In this document: piece by piece, positions 11,619 to 24,482 of the stretch
How the letters are laid out: each line of letters starts with the position of its first letter
Numbering within the stretch: the stretch's first letter is position 1
Origin: Piper betle
Lineage: Eukaryota > Streptophyta > Magnoliopsida > Piperales > Piperaceae
Direction: 5' to 3'
NCBI GenBank assembly: GCA_033002965.1
Contig: JAURVB010001988.1
Span: forward strand, 56,282 to 120,281
DNA: 64,000 nt
Notes under the pieces: model-generated
Database searches by the model: none
Seen by the model: only the letters and a program-made list of their open reading frames with translations
What the model was told of the DNA's origin: nothing
Position numbers and translations under genes: made by a program

Positions 11619-14571
11619 TGTAAAACCCACGATTTGAGTTAGGGTTTTATATTCAGAACCGGTCGGGTCGACCATTATTTTTCGAGTCGAGTCAGCTTCA
11701 GAACACGTGTACTGAGCCGACGCCGGTCTCGTGTATGAGCTATGAGGGTCATGTGTACCCAAGTATATGATGATAACGTCATGAACACAGCAGAAAAGAA
11801 TGAGTTATCAGAATATATGAGAGTATGCAGTTTATTTTTTTTATTATGATATATAATGGATCGTAGAATTAGTTTTAGGTCGTTTACTGCGTTAGGACGC
11901 GTTACGGGCATTTTGGGTGGGTTGATAGTTCTAGAGAATATCATTATGATTTTTTTTGTGTTGTTTGATTTTACGGGATTTTTCCCGATTTTTATGAATT
12001 TTTTTAGGATTTAATACGACTTAGTTATTATACTTGACTCGAGCCGGAGACGAGTCAAGTCTTAATTACAAGTTTGCCACCCAACCATTTCTTCTCCACC
12101 CCCGACCTTTTCTCCCCCACGCCCAAACCCTAGCCGCCGCGCCGCCCCTATTCGCGCGCCGCCGCCGCCACGGCCGACGCCCCCTGGCCGCCGATCGACG
12201 CCGCCCAGCCCGGCCACGGCGTCGCCCTGCCGCCCCGACCAGGCCCGGCCACGAGCTGGCAGCCGCGACGCGAGGAAGCCGCGTCTTTGCGTCGTGCTTC
12301 CGTCGCCGATCGCACCGCCACCGACTGCCGCCACCATGATCAGGTGGTCGGCTCGACGCCTCGACCCTCGACCGCCTTTCCCGACCGAGCGGAGGCCATC
12401 GCCAGCCTAGCCGGCCGGATCTAGCCACCATCACCGCCGACTCTGTTTTATGCATTTTCCGGCGAGCCGCTACCTCCGTTGGCCGCGTCGACCTCGTAGA
12501 TGAGTCGTGCTCGCCGAGCCGGTTCCGAGGGTACCCAACACGACCACTTTCCGGCCAGTAGACGCTGCCGGCGATTGTCGCTGGAAAACCATCGGAAGCC
12601 GCCGGAAAACCGCCACAGCTACCGGAAAACGCGAAAAACTGAAATTTCTGGAATTCACCGGATCTTCCACAGGGCTCACCCAGTCGAGCCCGATCGAGCT
12701 TCGGACGCCGATGAGCGCCGAATTTGAGTTCCGAGACACGCGACAGAACCCTAACCGTCGCCGATTGTCGACAACGTGAGGTATAATTACCTCCGATTGA
12801 TTTATTTAAAATTGATGATAATTGTTAGCATAGCATGCTAGGGTTGATTAAATATCATGATTAATGTCTTGACCATGAATAAAGTAAAGATGTGCATGAT
12901 GAGATTATTAGTGAATGAAGTAAGTGATCTAATGAGATGAATTGTGTATGAGCATGTTAATCTACTACGATGCAACTTAGAAGAACAGAATAAAATATGG
13001 TATGAATAGTTTGAGTTAGGATTATTTACTCTTATAATTATCTGATTGTTATTTTGATGGATGATCTTGTGGTTGCATTATGTGTGATTCATTGATTTTG
13101 ATGCATCATGTAGTTAGTGGGCGTTAGTATTTAGTTTTGATGTGTAGGTACGGAGCAGGAGCTCGCCGCCTAGGCGCGATGACACACTTGGAGCTTCTAC
13201 CAGGTCCGTTTAGGACTCGTCTGTTTTACTCTTTTCTATTGTATGTTTGTTTTAATGCCTACAGGACGAGTTAAGTGGCGCTTTATCGGATCCCACTTAA
13301 CTCGGGCCATTTAACCGAATAGTTTTCCGGATTAATAACCCCTCGAGGATGAGATCCCTCGAGGATGATTTCGAAAACAAGATCCACCACAAGTTGCCTT
13401 CGGGCCTATTATATAAATCCCTACCCAGCCCTATATATATGTAGTTTTCGCGTTTTCAGTGAGACGAGAGATGGAGAAATCGACTGCACGTACCATGCAG
13501 AGGATGCCGTGACAGTCAAAGCGGGCTCTGGATTAGTGCCAGCGGACTGTTCCATTCCCGAGGGATCCTGACAACTCCGCGTTTGAGTTCCTCACACTCG
13601 GAGAACATGGAGGTTTACGGGTATTGTTTAGTACAGCGCATGTCCGGACTTGTGGTTCAAAGGGTACTAAAGGCGACTGCCTGAGAGTACTCGGCCTTCG
13701 TGCTCAAGGCCAGGAGAAATATGGAGGTAAGGAGAGGGCTTAGGATAAAGTTTCACGAGAAGTACTGAAAAGAAGTGCCGAGAGCGGCACAGTACCAGCA
13801 GCAGATCAGTAAGTTCGGGATGCTACCGGGTCTGCAGCCCAGTGGCTCCTCAGTAGTGCCCTTCAGAGTGTTCACGTGGAGTATATGTTATTTTCTTTCA
13901 TATGAGAGTTTGCTCTCATAGCCAGTTTGTTATAGTTATTTTCTTTTCGGACCAGTAACGCTTGTTACTGACGTTTTTCCTATATATATGTAGGTGATAA
14001 GCACGAGATGGATGTGCCGGCCAGGACGGAGGAGCAATAAGGTCTTCTGCACACACACATTGGGTGATTGAATGTTTAATGTTTTGTTTATGATGTTATT
14101 TTATAAACATGTTATGATTAAATATTTGAGGCATGACAATGACATGAAATGAAATGATCAGAGTAGTGCAGCAAAAGTGTGATGGGTTAGGACCCAAAGT
14201 TCAGAGAATGATGAATATAGTAGATTAGAAGTCTGTGTGAATGCTAGTGTTGCTATGCGTATATATGTTTGAATATATGATTTTGACAGGGTGGCCCCTA
14301 ATTGCATTTTTAGGGAAAATTCTGTCCCTTTCGTTTTAGAATTTTTACTAATTTTGATTGTAATTGTGTTGGTGTGAAAATTGGTTGCATGTCATCCATG
14401 TAGTATCCTGTTAGGGTTTTATGCATTCATACATACATATAGCAAGTTGGATCTTCATCTTAAGACGCCGAGATTGGATCCGCACGAGTTAGGTTCGGGT
14501 TAGCCGACCTAACCGGGGCCTGTAACATGCCGGTTTGGTTCACGAGTGTGAACCGGATTTGGGGTGTTACA
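11619..14571 (+). mobile_element. Solo LTR of a long-LTR (Gypsy-like) retrotransposon
   Basis: The LTR runs from TGTAAAACCC to GGGGTGTTACA and is flanked by a perfect 5-base target duplication, GGAAT (11614-11618 and 14572-14576). That proves both boundaries and shows that the internal region was lost by LTR-LTR recombination. It is 2953 bases long. Its layout is an AT-rich start, a GC-rich block (about 12060-12780), an AT-rich middle, a putative TATA box near 13431 and a 3' part. A nearly identical layout on the opposite strand is at 24483-27482. The GC-rich block holds several overlapping open frames on both strands, none with a recognisable domain. The long LTR and the TGTAA/TTACA ends suggest a Tekay/Del-type chromovirus, but without internal domains this remains an inference. 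Confidence 0.92.
13431..13441 (+). promoter_or_regulatory. Putative LTR TATA box
   Basis: CTATATATATG lies after the CCCTCGAGGATGA direct duplication (about 13340-13372). The equivalent position is conserved in the inverted copy (about 25657-25668, minus strand) and in the decayed copy near 19928. Conservation across copies suggests it is the U3 core promoter. Confidence 0.45.
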
Positions 14572-14773
14572 GGAATGGAGGAGGAAAACTAGAGGGGGTA
14601 TATACTTCGGTTTGAAACCGATAATAGCTGATAACCAACCGATCGACAAAACCTAATCGCCTTAAGTCAACCAATGCCCGACGACGACGATCGACCTTTT
14701 CCTCACCAATTCCCTTACCCACCCAGCAACCACCATTATCGTTGCCTTCACCCCTGGCCATCACCGACTCAGT

Positions 14774-15327
14774 TGTTGGGCCCTATGGGCCCCCAAAAGG
14801 GACTTAAAACCAGTTTTACAAGCTTCTCTTAATCCAAAAACTGGTTCAATGAATAAGATTTTCCTATTAGCCTATATACAAGTCACCAATACTATTCACG
14901 ATTGATGTGAGATTAACCCAACAATTCTCTCCCTCACACATTATTCCATCCGAATCATCTCCACCTCACGGTCCACATATTATAATGAAGTTCGAGGAGA
15001 CTCCGATTCAGGCTATCTAACATACGACATTATCCCATCAGAATCATCTCCCCTCATATACGCTAGGCCATAGGTCTAGATGTTATAGTAAAGTTCCAAG
15101 AAACTTCAATTCGGGCTGTCAAAACATGCCATGAGGCAATGAGAGGTAACACTAAAACCAACTTAGCTCTAGTACCATTGTTGGGCCCTATAGGCTCCGA
15201 AAGGGACTTAAAATAGGTTTTACAGGTCTCTCTTAATCTAAAAGCTAGCTCAATGAATAAAGCTTTCTCATTAACTTATATACAAGTCACCCATACCATT
15301 CACGACTAATGTGAGATTAACCCAACA
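14774..15327 (-). mobile_element. Complete TRIM (miniature LTR retrotransposon) with target duplication
   Basis: Two direct repeats of about 150 bases (14774-14923 and 15179-15327) both begin TGTTGGGCCC and end TTAACCCAACA on the plus strand. The element is flanked by the 5-base duplication TCAGT (14769-14773 and 15328-15332). On the minus strand the LTR is followed immediately by a primer-binding site, ATGGTACTAGAGC (15166-15178), close to the initiator Met-tRNA type TGGTATCAGAGC, so the element is oriented minus. The internal part is only about 255 bases and has no gag or pol, which defines a TRIM; it depends on enzymes of other elements. The internal region itself contains a diverged duplication of about 100 bases. 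Confidence 0.9.
15166..15178 (-). other. Primer-binding site of the TRIM
   Basis: The minus strand reads ATGGTACTAGAGC directly next to the LTR edge at 15179, where reverse transcription would be primed by a Met-type tRNA. Two bases differ from the usual TGGTATCAGAGC. Confidence 0.75.
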
Positions 15328-15870
15328 TCAGTGTCATTGTTGCCTTCACCCACCAGCCGTCATCAACCTCTTCCTCCCTATTCCCACTGACCTCTAAGCC
15401 TCTTCGTCACCAACAATTCTCCACCTGTCACTCACCATCGCAGCCGCCTTCACCCACCAGTCGTCATCGACACACCGTCGTCGTTGCCTTCACCCATAGG
15501 TCGTCACTGTCCTCTTCTCCCCTATCCCCACTGACCTCTTCATCGCCAATCCTTCCCCACCCGGCACCCATCGTCGCCATTGATCTGTCGCTTTCCCCCA
15601 TCTGGCACCCATTGTTGTCGTCGGCCCGTCACCTTCCCCCACCAGGTACTGGGTGTCACTGACTCACCATCACCATTGCATCCCATAGACATTAGCATTG
15701 TCTTTTGTTTAGAACAATTTTTTGGTTAGGTCTGTGATTGTTTTACTGATTCTGTGATTCGTGGTTGATAATATATTAGGTTTGTGATTGTTAATTTTAG
15801 TGATTATTCATTGCTTCTGTTGATTTGTTTTGTTACCTTGTCTCTTGATTGTGGGATTCATGGTTGATAT

Positions 15871-16498
15871 TGTTGAGTTTCCCTCACCCATTCGTATTGG
15901 AAGAACTCAATATTAAGTTTTTGGCTTTTTGGTTTATCACACTAATGGTTGGTGTTTCGTATACCTATGTGTGATTTTGTCCTTTTCTATAGAAGTTTAA
16001 TGAAGCGACTTCTAGAATTCTACTCATATTCTTCTATATAAAGGAGAGCTTTGTTGATGTTAAATAAAACATTCTCTTGAGAGTTTTTGAGTATATTTGG
16101 CTCATAAAGGGAGAGTTTGGTGAAGTTTTTCATCATCTCAAATTGAAGTCGGGGTCTTAATCCAGGGTGTGAGGTTGGTCTAATTTCTTTTGAGGTGTAT
16201 GTTAATTTCTCAATTTCTCATATATTATATTTCTCAAGAATTGTATATTTCAGATCTTGTTATTGGTCTAATATGTATTATGAGAGTTTTGTCAAACTTT
16301 TATTCGATACTTGATTGTAAGAGATTTTCTTAATCAAAGTTAATCGCGTAGGTTGGTTTTCTTTTTCCGAATTTGGAAGAAAGTTTCCATCCATTTTTTT
16401 AATCTTGGTGTTTCCTATTTATCTTATATTTGTTTTCATTTCGTCTTGAGGGGAAATATATTCTGGGTTGTTTCCGCTAGCGTGTCTATTTCCCAACA
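15871..16498 (+). mobile_element. Solo LTR, Copia-like
   Basis: The sequence begins TGTTGAGTTTCCC, ends TATTTCCCAACA, and is flanked by the perfect 5-base target duplication GATAT (15866-15870 and 16499-16503). A likely TATA box, TATATAAAGG, lies near 16037. Length (628 bases) and termini are typical of Copia LTRs. No internal region remains. It is inserted into the host segment 14577-16665. Confidence 0.88.
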
Positions 16499-16665
16499 GA
16501 TATGTTAGGTCTGTGATTTGTTTTGTTGATTTCAGTTTCCTATTACCAAACTGAATCGACTTAAGTTTATCGGTCAGTTTTAGTTTGATTTGGGCAATAA
16601 ATCAATGTTGGTTCGGTTCCACAACCAAAGTAGTTCGGTTCAGTCGGTTCAATTAATCACCCCTA

Positions 16666-18139
16666 GCGGCGGGCAATGACAAGGGAAGATGGGTTCGAGG
16701 AGGCAGTTGGCATTGCGACAAGTTTGTAAAGGCCGACAGAAATGGGATGTGATTGAGAGATGGCAGTGCCAACTATAGGAGGTAAGTCGGCGACACCACT
16801 GGAGGAGAGGTGGCAACCCTGACAACTGAGTGGTGATGACGATGGTGGAAAGGACCTCAAGAGGGGAGGAGGAAACACGACGGGGAGGGAAGAGGATGGG
16901 ATCGTATGACTTGATGGGAGCCATCAATGTGATCGAGAGGGGTTGACCCCAAACTACCTTTTGCATATTGTTAATACTCTCCGGCATCAACAAAGAAAGA
17001 AACATGATTGCTAGCTTATCCAAGGCGTGAATCAAATCCAAGACCTCTTACAAAGAAAGGGTGGTAAGTGTAAGTCCATGTTAAGTGTAACAGGGCCTCC
17101 ATTTTATAAGTACTTTTAAATGTTATACAAGTTGTAAATTATAACCCCACTACCCATGAATACGGTATCTTGTTGATTGATAATTCCACTTATAGAAAAA
17201 GCATGTGATTGAATTTAGTTCATGTATAATTTGATTAAAGTATCCTGATTAGGCCAAAGTGCAATATAATGGGTCAAGTCTAACTAATTAAAGGTCTACA
17301 GGCACACCACCACTAATATGATAGATCTTATCCCGGTAATTATTAAATGAGGGATTAATTTTATAGGATCTTACCATGTATCTAATTTAAAGAAATTTCA
17401 TCTTTGGAATTCTTTTCTTTGAATATCCCATAGGTTTAGTCCATGTCAATTCTTAGTCACTATCCAATATGATTTTAACTCAATTTTAATACTATTTGCA
17501 ACAGCCTACCCTAAAAGTAACATGATGGGCCAAATTATTTCTTTAAATTTGATTAATTATAGTTGAAGATCTATAGTCACGCCTTCACAATTATATTTGA
17601 TCTTACTTCAGTATGCAAAAATGAGTTTGGATCAGATATGGATTGAATATTGTGAGATCTACATTTGATCTGAGTCTAATAAACATCAAACCAATATCTA
17701 ATTTGAATATGAAGATTACATTCATTTTATTTATCATGTGTATAGGTTCCAAATTTGCCAACATGTATTTGACCAGTACATAACCTAAATCGAATAAAAT
17801 AGTATAAATTTTACTATAACAATAGAAAATAGTAAAAATAAGATTTTAAATATTTTAATATATAATTTTATAAATTATCATCTATTTGAATCAAATATGA
17901 ATTTTATCACCCCAAACTCGTATATGATCCTTGTACTTTTGGATATTTTATATTTGAAAAGTTTAAAAATACAATATGAAACTAAATATAAACCGATCAA
18001 ATGCGGATCAGATTTACAAATATCAAATATCTTAACTTATCCCTACTAGGGATATTCAAATATCAAATATTTAAACCTAACCCTACCAATAGGTATTTGA
18101 TGTAAAACTAATTTTATGGGATCTTATATAAAGCTCTTA
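16666..18139. other. Intergenic, no gene supported
   Basis: The minus-strand frame at 16649-17041 (130 residues) has no recognisable domain and lies next to a transposon edge. The AT-rich part at 17100-18130 contains several repeats of ATTTGAT-type sequence near 17640-18110, probably old element debris. Confidence 0.45.
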
Positions 18140-18575
18140 CACTAGTAAAAAAATGCCCATTTGCACATTGTGACCAGATTTTCCCGTTTCTATTTTTCGA
18201 CTGGCCACTGACCGGATTGAAAAGGGGGAAATTTGTGATCGCAATGCAACCCCGTGTGTGGTCGTAAAATTATTTTCCATTGATAGTGACTGCTTAGCAA
18301 CCGCCAGTTTATAACCATTAAGAGCGGTCGCTGATGTCAGTAGCTAATGGTTTATTCATGTTTGTGACCGTGTTTCTAGTCGCCATGCCATCGCTTTTAA
18401 AAATACTTGAAATCGGATCTTAGTTACTTATGCGGCTGCATATAATAGTTTTAATAAACATTCAGCGGCCAAGTTGTGGTCACACTCCAGTCACAAAGCT
18501 TCAACATCTTTAAAAAATTTTGGGGTCGAAGCCCCCAAAAATCATCCGAGCCCTACCATAACACCGCTGGCAACC
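18140..18575 (+). mobile_element. Left end of a CACTA transposon, truncated
   Basis: The terminus CACTAGTAAAAAAATGCCC (from 18140) is characteristic of CACTA (En/Spm) elements. It is followed by short subterminal repeats of GTGACC/GCGACCGC-type sequence in both orientations (about 18200-18500). No right terminus was found: the sequence stops at the decayed LTR that begins at 18576. No transposase remains. Confidence 0.7.
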
Positions 18576-21029
18576 TATAATACCCATGACTCGAGTTAGA
18601 GTTGTCAGTTTGAGTCAAGTTAGTTTTATGACACGTGTATTGAGACGAGAGCGGCCATGCGTTATGTGCGATGAGGGCCTAGTATATGACGATAACGTCA
18701 AAAAAATGATGAGAAATAAATTATCAGGATATATGACAGTGTGTTGTTGTTTTTGTTTTATATACTTAATCGTAGAATTTTTTTAGGTCGAATAGCACAT
18801 TAGGACAATTCATATAACAATTTGAGTGGGTTATTAATTATAGAGCATGCATTTTGATGTTATAGAGTGTATTATATTTTATGGTAGTTTCCCATATTTT
18901 TTGGATTTTTTAAAGACTTTATTAGGAATTAATTATTATTTTTTACTTGAGTTTGAATTGAGTCAACTTTTATTTAGAAGAATGCCATCCAAAACCCTCC
19001 CCTGATGTTTTCTTCCCTAACCCTGATTGCCACTACTGATGCTGCCTCCGGCCGCCTCACCACTACCAATCAACTCTGCGGGAGCTCCACTGTGTTGTCC
19101 TCCTCCATCCCAGCTGCCAGCTGACCTCCACGATGACCCGATGCTACTCCTTCACGTCGTGCTCCCAACTCTGGGAAAGTTGCCAAAAAATCACCGGATT
19201 CGAAAAGCCATCGAAAACTGCCAAAAACCAAATTTGCTAGCATTTGCTGAAAATCGCTAGATTTTTGCCAAATTTGTTCATCCAAACCCTATTGAATTTT
19301 GGACGCTGTCAGGTATCGAATCCGAGTCATGAACCGTGCGACAAACCCTTGTCATTGCCGATCGCCAATGACACATGGTATAATTAACTCGAACTTAATT
19401 AATTAAAATCGATAATTATTAGCTCAACATGCTAAGATTTGATTGATTGACGTAGTATAATAATTTATTGTAAATAAATATTGATTTACGTGATTTGAAT
19501 GATATGAAATAAATGCCAATGAACTAATTAGGTAAATTAAGTATGAATTGTTAATTAACTACAATGTAGTCTAGAAAATCATGATGTGGATTGATGTAAA
19601 TGCCTAATATGACCTTTAGTTTTAGTATGTTGGTACGGAGTAAGAGCTTGCCGCCTAGGCATATGAACACGTTTGGGGCTTCTACTAGATCCATTTACAA
19701 CTCGCTTCTGGTTTGACTCTCTTGCTCTATCATGATTTGATTTAACTGGTAAGTAGACGTGTTGAGCGGTGGATTTATTGTATCCCACTCGACACGGACC
19801 ATTTAGTCAAACTAATTTTCTGATTAATAACCCTCGAGGATGAGATCCCTCAAGTTTGATTTTGTAACTTAGATCCAGATCATGATGCTTTCGGGCCTAC
19901 AATATTATAATCCCTACTTAGACTTATGTATATATAGTTTTCTCAGTTTTCTAATAAGATGTGAGATAAGGGAAAGTCAACTCACGCGCATCGTGAGCAG
20001 GTTGTACGTGCCAGTCTAGGCTCTAGATTGGTGAGGGGGTTGTTCCATTCCTAAGGGATCCTGAGAACTCCACCTTTGGCTTTCTCAAACCCGAAGGATT
20101 ATAGGTACTGCAATGTAGCACATGTTTAGACTTGTAGATTCAAAGGGTACTGAAGGGGTTTGCCTGAGAGTACTCGACATATATGCTCAGGGCCAAGAGT
20201 GATACAAAGGATGTAGAGGGCTTTAGGATAATTGATTTTCCCGTGTGAAGGATAGTTTGAAAATATTGAGGCATCTGAGATGCTGTCTAGCTGAGGCTAA
20301 CGGCTCATGATTAGTACTCTAATGAGAGATTCTAATACAGAAGTATATGATTGATTTCGTTTAACAAGATAGTCAACTTTCCTGTGTCAGTTTGATTATT
20401 AGTTATTTCTAGACCACTAACAATCGTTACTAATATTTTTGTATTATATTTGTAGTTGAGAACCTGGATGGGTGAATGACTAAATGGAAATTGTAGTGAT
20501 GAATTGCTATAAATTATGTGGACGAATGATATTGCAGGAATTGTTTTGTGAAAGTGTGATATGATCAGTGTGTTGATTATCATGAATAGAACCGAACTAG
20601 ATAAGCTAATGCGGTTGAGTCCCAACGCAAAAAGATAAAGATGTTTTAATATGAATGTTTTGTGAAAGATATGATGTTTTAGCATTGTTTTATGTTTTAT
20701 TGTTATATATACATAATGCTTATCGTTGACAGGGTGGTCCCTATAATACTTTTAGGATAGACTGTGTCCGTTTCATTTTAAAAATCGTTGTTTTGAGAAC
20801 TTTTAATGAGTTACTTTTATTTTGAATATGAATTTCATATCACATCATGCATCTAGAACCGCATTAGAGCCTAAACATCTCATCTATGCATTGTATGTTT
20901 ATATCACCATCTTGAGATGCCGAAGGTAGATCTAGGTCGGCTTAACTGAATTAATTAGATTAATGAACAATTTGGTTGCCGGTAGTATTTCCAGTCTGGT
21001 TCACAAGTGAGCCGAATTGAGGTGTTACA
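18576..21029 (+). mobile_element. 5' LTR of decayed long-LTR retrotransposon
   Basis: The start TATAATACCCATGACTCGAG and the end GAGGTGTTACA align by eye with the start and end of the solo LTR at 11619-14571. Shared landmarks are ACACGTGTATTGAG near 18631, the GC-rich block around 19000-19370, the CCTCGAGGATGAGATCCCTC phrase near 19833 and the STOP-rich tail. It is shorter and clearly more diverged than the two solo LTRs, so it is older. Confidence 0.8.
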
Positions 21030-21808
21030 GTCCTAGCATTAGAGCTAACCCTTAGTTGATTAAGATGATAGATGTTATTACAGGTTACATGTGTACAAAA
21101 TTTGTACTGAGTTGTGCCAACAGGTAAATTTTTGTTTTATTGTTTTTGTTTGTAGACTTTCTGACCGATCAATGGTGTGACAGTGTGTTCAGGTTAGAGT
21201 AGTGGATCTTCGAAGGATGGTGAGACAGACTCGCAGGACACAGATTAGGGCCCCATCCCCTATACTGCCCAGGCAAGACAGTCACTACCACATCAAAGTG
21301 ACATAGTGTCTAGCCAACTGGGGACTACCATGCCACCAGGAGAGTGTAGGCTAGTCTCAGGTAGTCGACACGGTGAGAGCTGTTGCCATGATAGTCACCT
21401 TTGTAGTAGTAGTCGACAGGAGAGAGATGCAACGATTGCCAGATTGGCTGAGGCTCAGATACAAATGTAACAAAACCAAGAGGAATTCAGAAGAAAGATC
21501 AGACATATAGCCCTCTTGGTAGCCAGAGCTAAGAAGATACTAGTAGTGGACAACAAGGCATGAGGAGAGTCAGCAGTTCCCATGGGCCCTCTGTCGTTAC
21601 CTCCTCTTCTGTTGCTATAATAGAGGACTACTCTAACAACAACTCCTCTATTTGCTCCATTTTAGACAAGAATGGGCCCATATGTCAATGGACCCGTAGT
21701 AGCCGGTAGCGGGAGGCTGTAGGTGGAAGTGGAGCTGCAAAATTTGGCAGTGTACCAGTGGGTATAGGACCACAGTTTCCACAGTATGAGCTAGGAGAAG
21801 GATCGAAC
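21030..21808 (+). mobile_element. Remnant internal region with primer-binding site and gag start
   Basis: Directly after the LTR end the sequence reads TAGCATTAGAGCTAACCC, a degraded form of the Met-tRNA primer-binding site TGGTATCAGAGC. A gag-like start follows near 21219 (ATGGTGAGACAGACTCGC), but the frame is quickly broken. Nothing of protease, reverse transcriptase or integrase remains before the second LTR fragment begins. Confidence 0.65.
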
Positions 21809-23030
21809 AGATCCTTCAAGTTTGTTTTTAAAAACTTAGATCTAGATCATGATGCTTTCAGGCCTCTAATATTATAATTTCTACCTAGATTTATGTATGT
21901 ATAGTTTCCTCGATTTTCCAATGAGATGTGAGAGAAGGGAAATTCTATTCACGCACACCGCGAGTTATTATACGTATTAGTCAAAGCAGGCTCTGGATTG
22001 GTGAGCAGGTAGTTCTATTCCCGAGGGATCTTGAGAACTCCACCTTTGAGTTCCTCAAACTTGGAGAAGTGTAGAGGATTACGGGTACTACAATGTAGCG
22101 CATGGCTAGACTTGTGGATTCAAAGGGTATTGAAGGTGCCTACTTAAGAGTACTCGGCCTATGTGCTCAAGGCTAGGGGCCATACGGAGGATGTAGAAGG
22201 CTTTAGGATAATTGATTTTCCCATGCGAGGGATAATTTGAAAATGTTGAGGCATCTGTCAAGTCAGAATGAGACGTTGTCAAGCCAAGGTTGATGGCTCA
22301 TGATTTGTGCCCTTATGAGAGATTCTAATATAGAAGTATATTATTGATTTCATTTAACAGGAGAGTCAGTTCTCCTATGTTTGTTTGATTATTAGTTATT
22401 TCTGGATCAGTAATACTTGTTACTAACATTTTCGTATTATATTTATAAGTGAGAACCTAAATGACTGAGAGTTGTCAGGACTCTAGAGGAGCAGCGATAC
22501 ACCATGGACACATGTACTTGCATAATGTAATGGAATTTGTAGTGTGATGAATTGTTGTGAATTATGTGGATGAATGATATGATGTCTCATTGCATGAATT
22601 GATTTGTGAAACTGTGATATGATCTTTGTGTTGATTATCATGAATAAAACCGAACAGGATAAGCTAATGGGAGACCCGACGCAACAAGATAAAAATGATT
22701 ATAATGTGATTGTTGTGTGAAAGATGTAATGTTTTAGCATTATTTTATGTTTTATTGTTATATATAGATATTATTTGTTGTTGATAGGGTGGTCCTTATT
22801 ACATTTTAGCAAAGTCTCTATCTAGTTTGTTTTAAAAATCATTGTTTTTGGAACTTTTAATGAGTTTGCTTTGTTTTAAATATGAATTACATATCACATC
22901 ATACATTTAGAATCACGTTAGAGCATGCACATCTCATCTATGCATTGTATATTTACATCACCATTTTGAGATGTCGAGGGTAGATTAGGTCGGCTTAACC
23001 GAATTAACTAGATTAGCGAACAGTTCGGTG
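21809..23030 (+). mobile_element. Truncated 3' LTR fragment
   Basis: The sequence from about 21809 (TTTAAAAACTTAGATCTAGATC) repeats the second half of the LTR at 19850-20990, with many differences. Its own first half is missing and its end dissolves near 23030, before the GTGTTACA terminus. Therefore an internal deletion removed most of pol together with half of the second LTR. Confidence 0.7.
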
Positions 23031-24160
23031 TGATTATTCTATGTGATGAAATGTATTAAATAAAATGTTCATGTTTATTTTATTGCATATGTTAATTTAT
23101 ACATGTTATGTAAAAAATTTTCAATGTCCTACTTATAGGGGAGGTTCTGCCATATTTTTCCCAAGATTAAAAGTCTATTTTGTTGCTTAATTTGGTGTAA
23201 TAATTTGATTATCTACTTTTGCTTGTTTATTGTCACTAACATGAATCAAATGATTTAAAGCTTTAGAACTTTTAAAAAGCCTTGATTGAAAGTTTATTTT
23301 TGATTGTTGAATATATATATTTATAGACAAATTTTGGATGCTATCGTATATTTGCTCTTGGCTATTGTTTTTAAACTAACAAGTTAATAAAGTTTTTTCT
23401 TTACTCTTACAGCTAGGTGTCAGGAATACATTGAGTCTATTTACGATACCAACCCTTCTCTCTGGCCACTATCGTCGACCCCGATGCCTACCACTTTGCA
23501 ATGAAAGAGCCAAATAAGGGTTGATATTATGGATTGGGTTTTGCACTCACTGCAGTTCGCCATCTTCCTCAACAACACTCACAAGATTCCCATCGCTCTA
23601 CTCTTGTTCCATCTGTTAATGCTAGCTATGAATCTAGTCCACTCAATCAATGTCAGAATGATGATCATTCGCTTCGTTGTATTGAGAGCTAGAGACTTGT
23701 GATCATGATATACAAACAAAGATGATGAGATTGTAGCAGAAGGCTAAGGAGAGAGAGAGCAATGAATGAGGGAGGAGACTGAGGATAGGGATCACCGGCT
23801 TGTCGAGTCACTTGATGAGAGGGAATAGTGCACAAGAGAGTGGTGGATATGGGCCGGTGGTAGAAGAGACAAGATGATGCTTCATTAGATGTTTCTCATA
23901 GTTAAAGATGTGCACATCAAGACCTGACCAACTAGATCATCCTAGGGATCCATCTTGTTGATGTTGTATTTGACATACACTATTGATTATATTTGACATA
24001 TTGATGTATGTAATAAATAATTTTAATTCAATTTAGATTGAATTTATAATATCCTAATTGGTCACGTGCTATTTAAATCTTTGTGATACTAATTAATTTA
24101 TTATGTTTAACATAGAATTACAAGATAAATAAAATATATTTTTCTATTTTCTTCATTTGT
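23031..24160. other. Intergenic, no gene supported
   Basis: This is AT-rich sequence with no long open frame. I see no clear repeat boundaries. Confidence 0.4.
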
Positions 24161-24193
24161 GACTGTTTGCGACTGCATTGCGACTATACTATA

Positions 24194-24333
24194 AATCTGC
24201 CTTGCAACCACATTTACGACTGCGATTGCAACCACAATTCCAGTTGCAATCAGGGGGAGGGGGAATCTGCCTTGCAACCACATTTACGACTGCGATTGCA
24301 ACCGCAATTCCAGTTGCAATCGGGGGAGGTGCC
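24194..24333. repeat. Tandem duplication, 70-base unit
   Basis: AATCTGCCTTGCAACCACAT begins both copies (24194 and 24264) and the units differ at only a few positions. The second copy runs into a GC-rich tract that is interrupted by the solo LTR at 24483. Confidence 0.85.
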
Positions 24334-24482
24334 ACCCGGGATGGGGGGGCAACGCAGGGGTCTGCGGGTGCGGGCGGGGGCGGGGAGGAAGGTGGCAACC
24401 TGGGGGGCGGGGAGGAGCAACGTGTGTGTGTGGGGGGGGGAGGTGGGGTCGAGGCTGTGGGCGGGAGCGGTGAGGGACGACG

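Larger units (their letters stand above)
14577..16665. mobile_element. Host repeat segment containing a TRIM and a solo LTR
   Basis: The left edge (about 14590-14650) has AGAGGGGGTATATACTTCGG with ACCGAT repeats and the right edge (about 16600-16664) has GGTTCGG repeats ending AATTAATCACCCCTAG, suggesting loosely inverted ends of a hAT-like element. The interior (14577-14773 and 15333-15700) contains imperfect tandem repeats of TTGCCTTCACCCACC-type sequence. After removal of the two insertions listed below, the segment would be about 900 bases. No coding frame is convincing. Confidence 0.35.

Noticed and set aside
12034..12779. Dense open frames in GC-rich DNA
   Set aside because: They are inside a solo LTR with proven ends; the inverted LTR copy at 26595-27072 has the same composition-driven frames.
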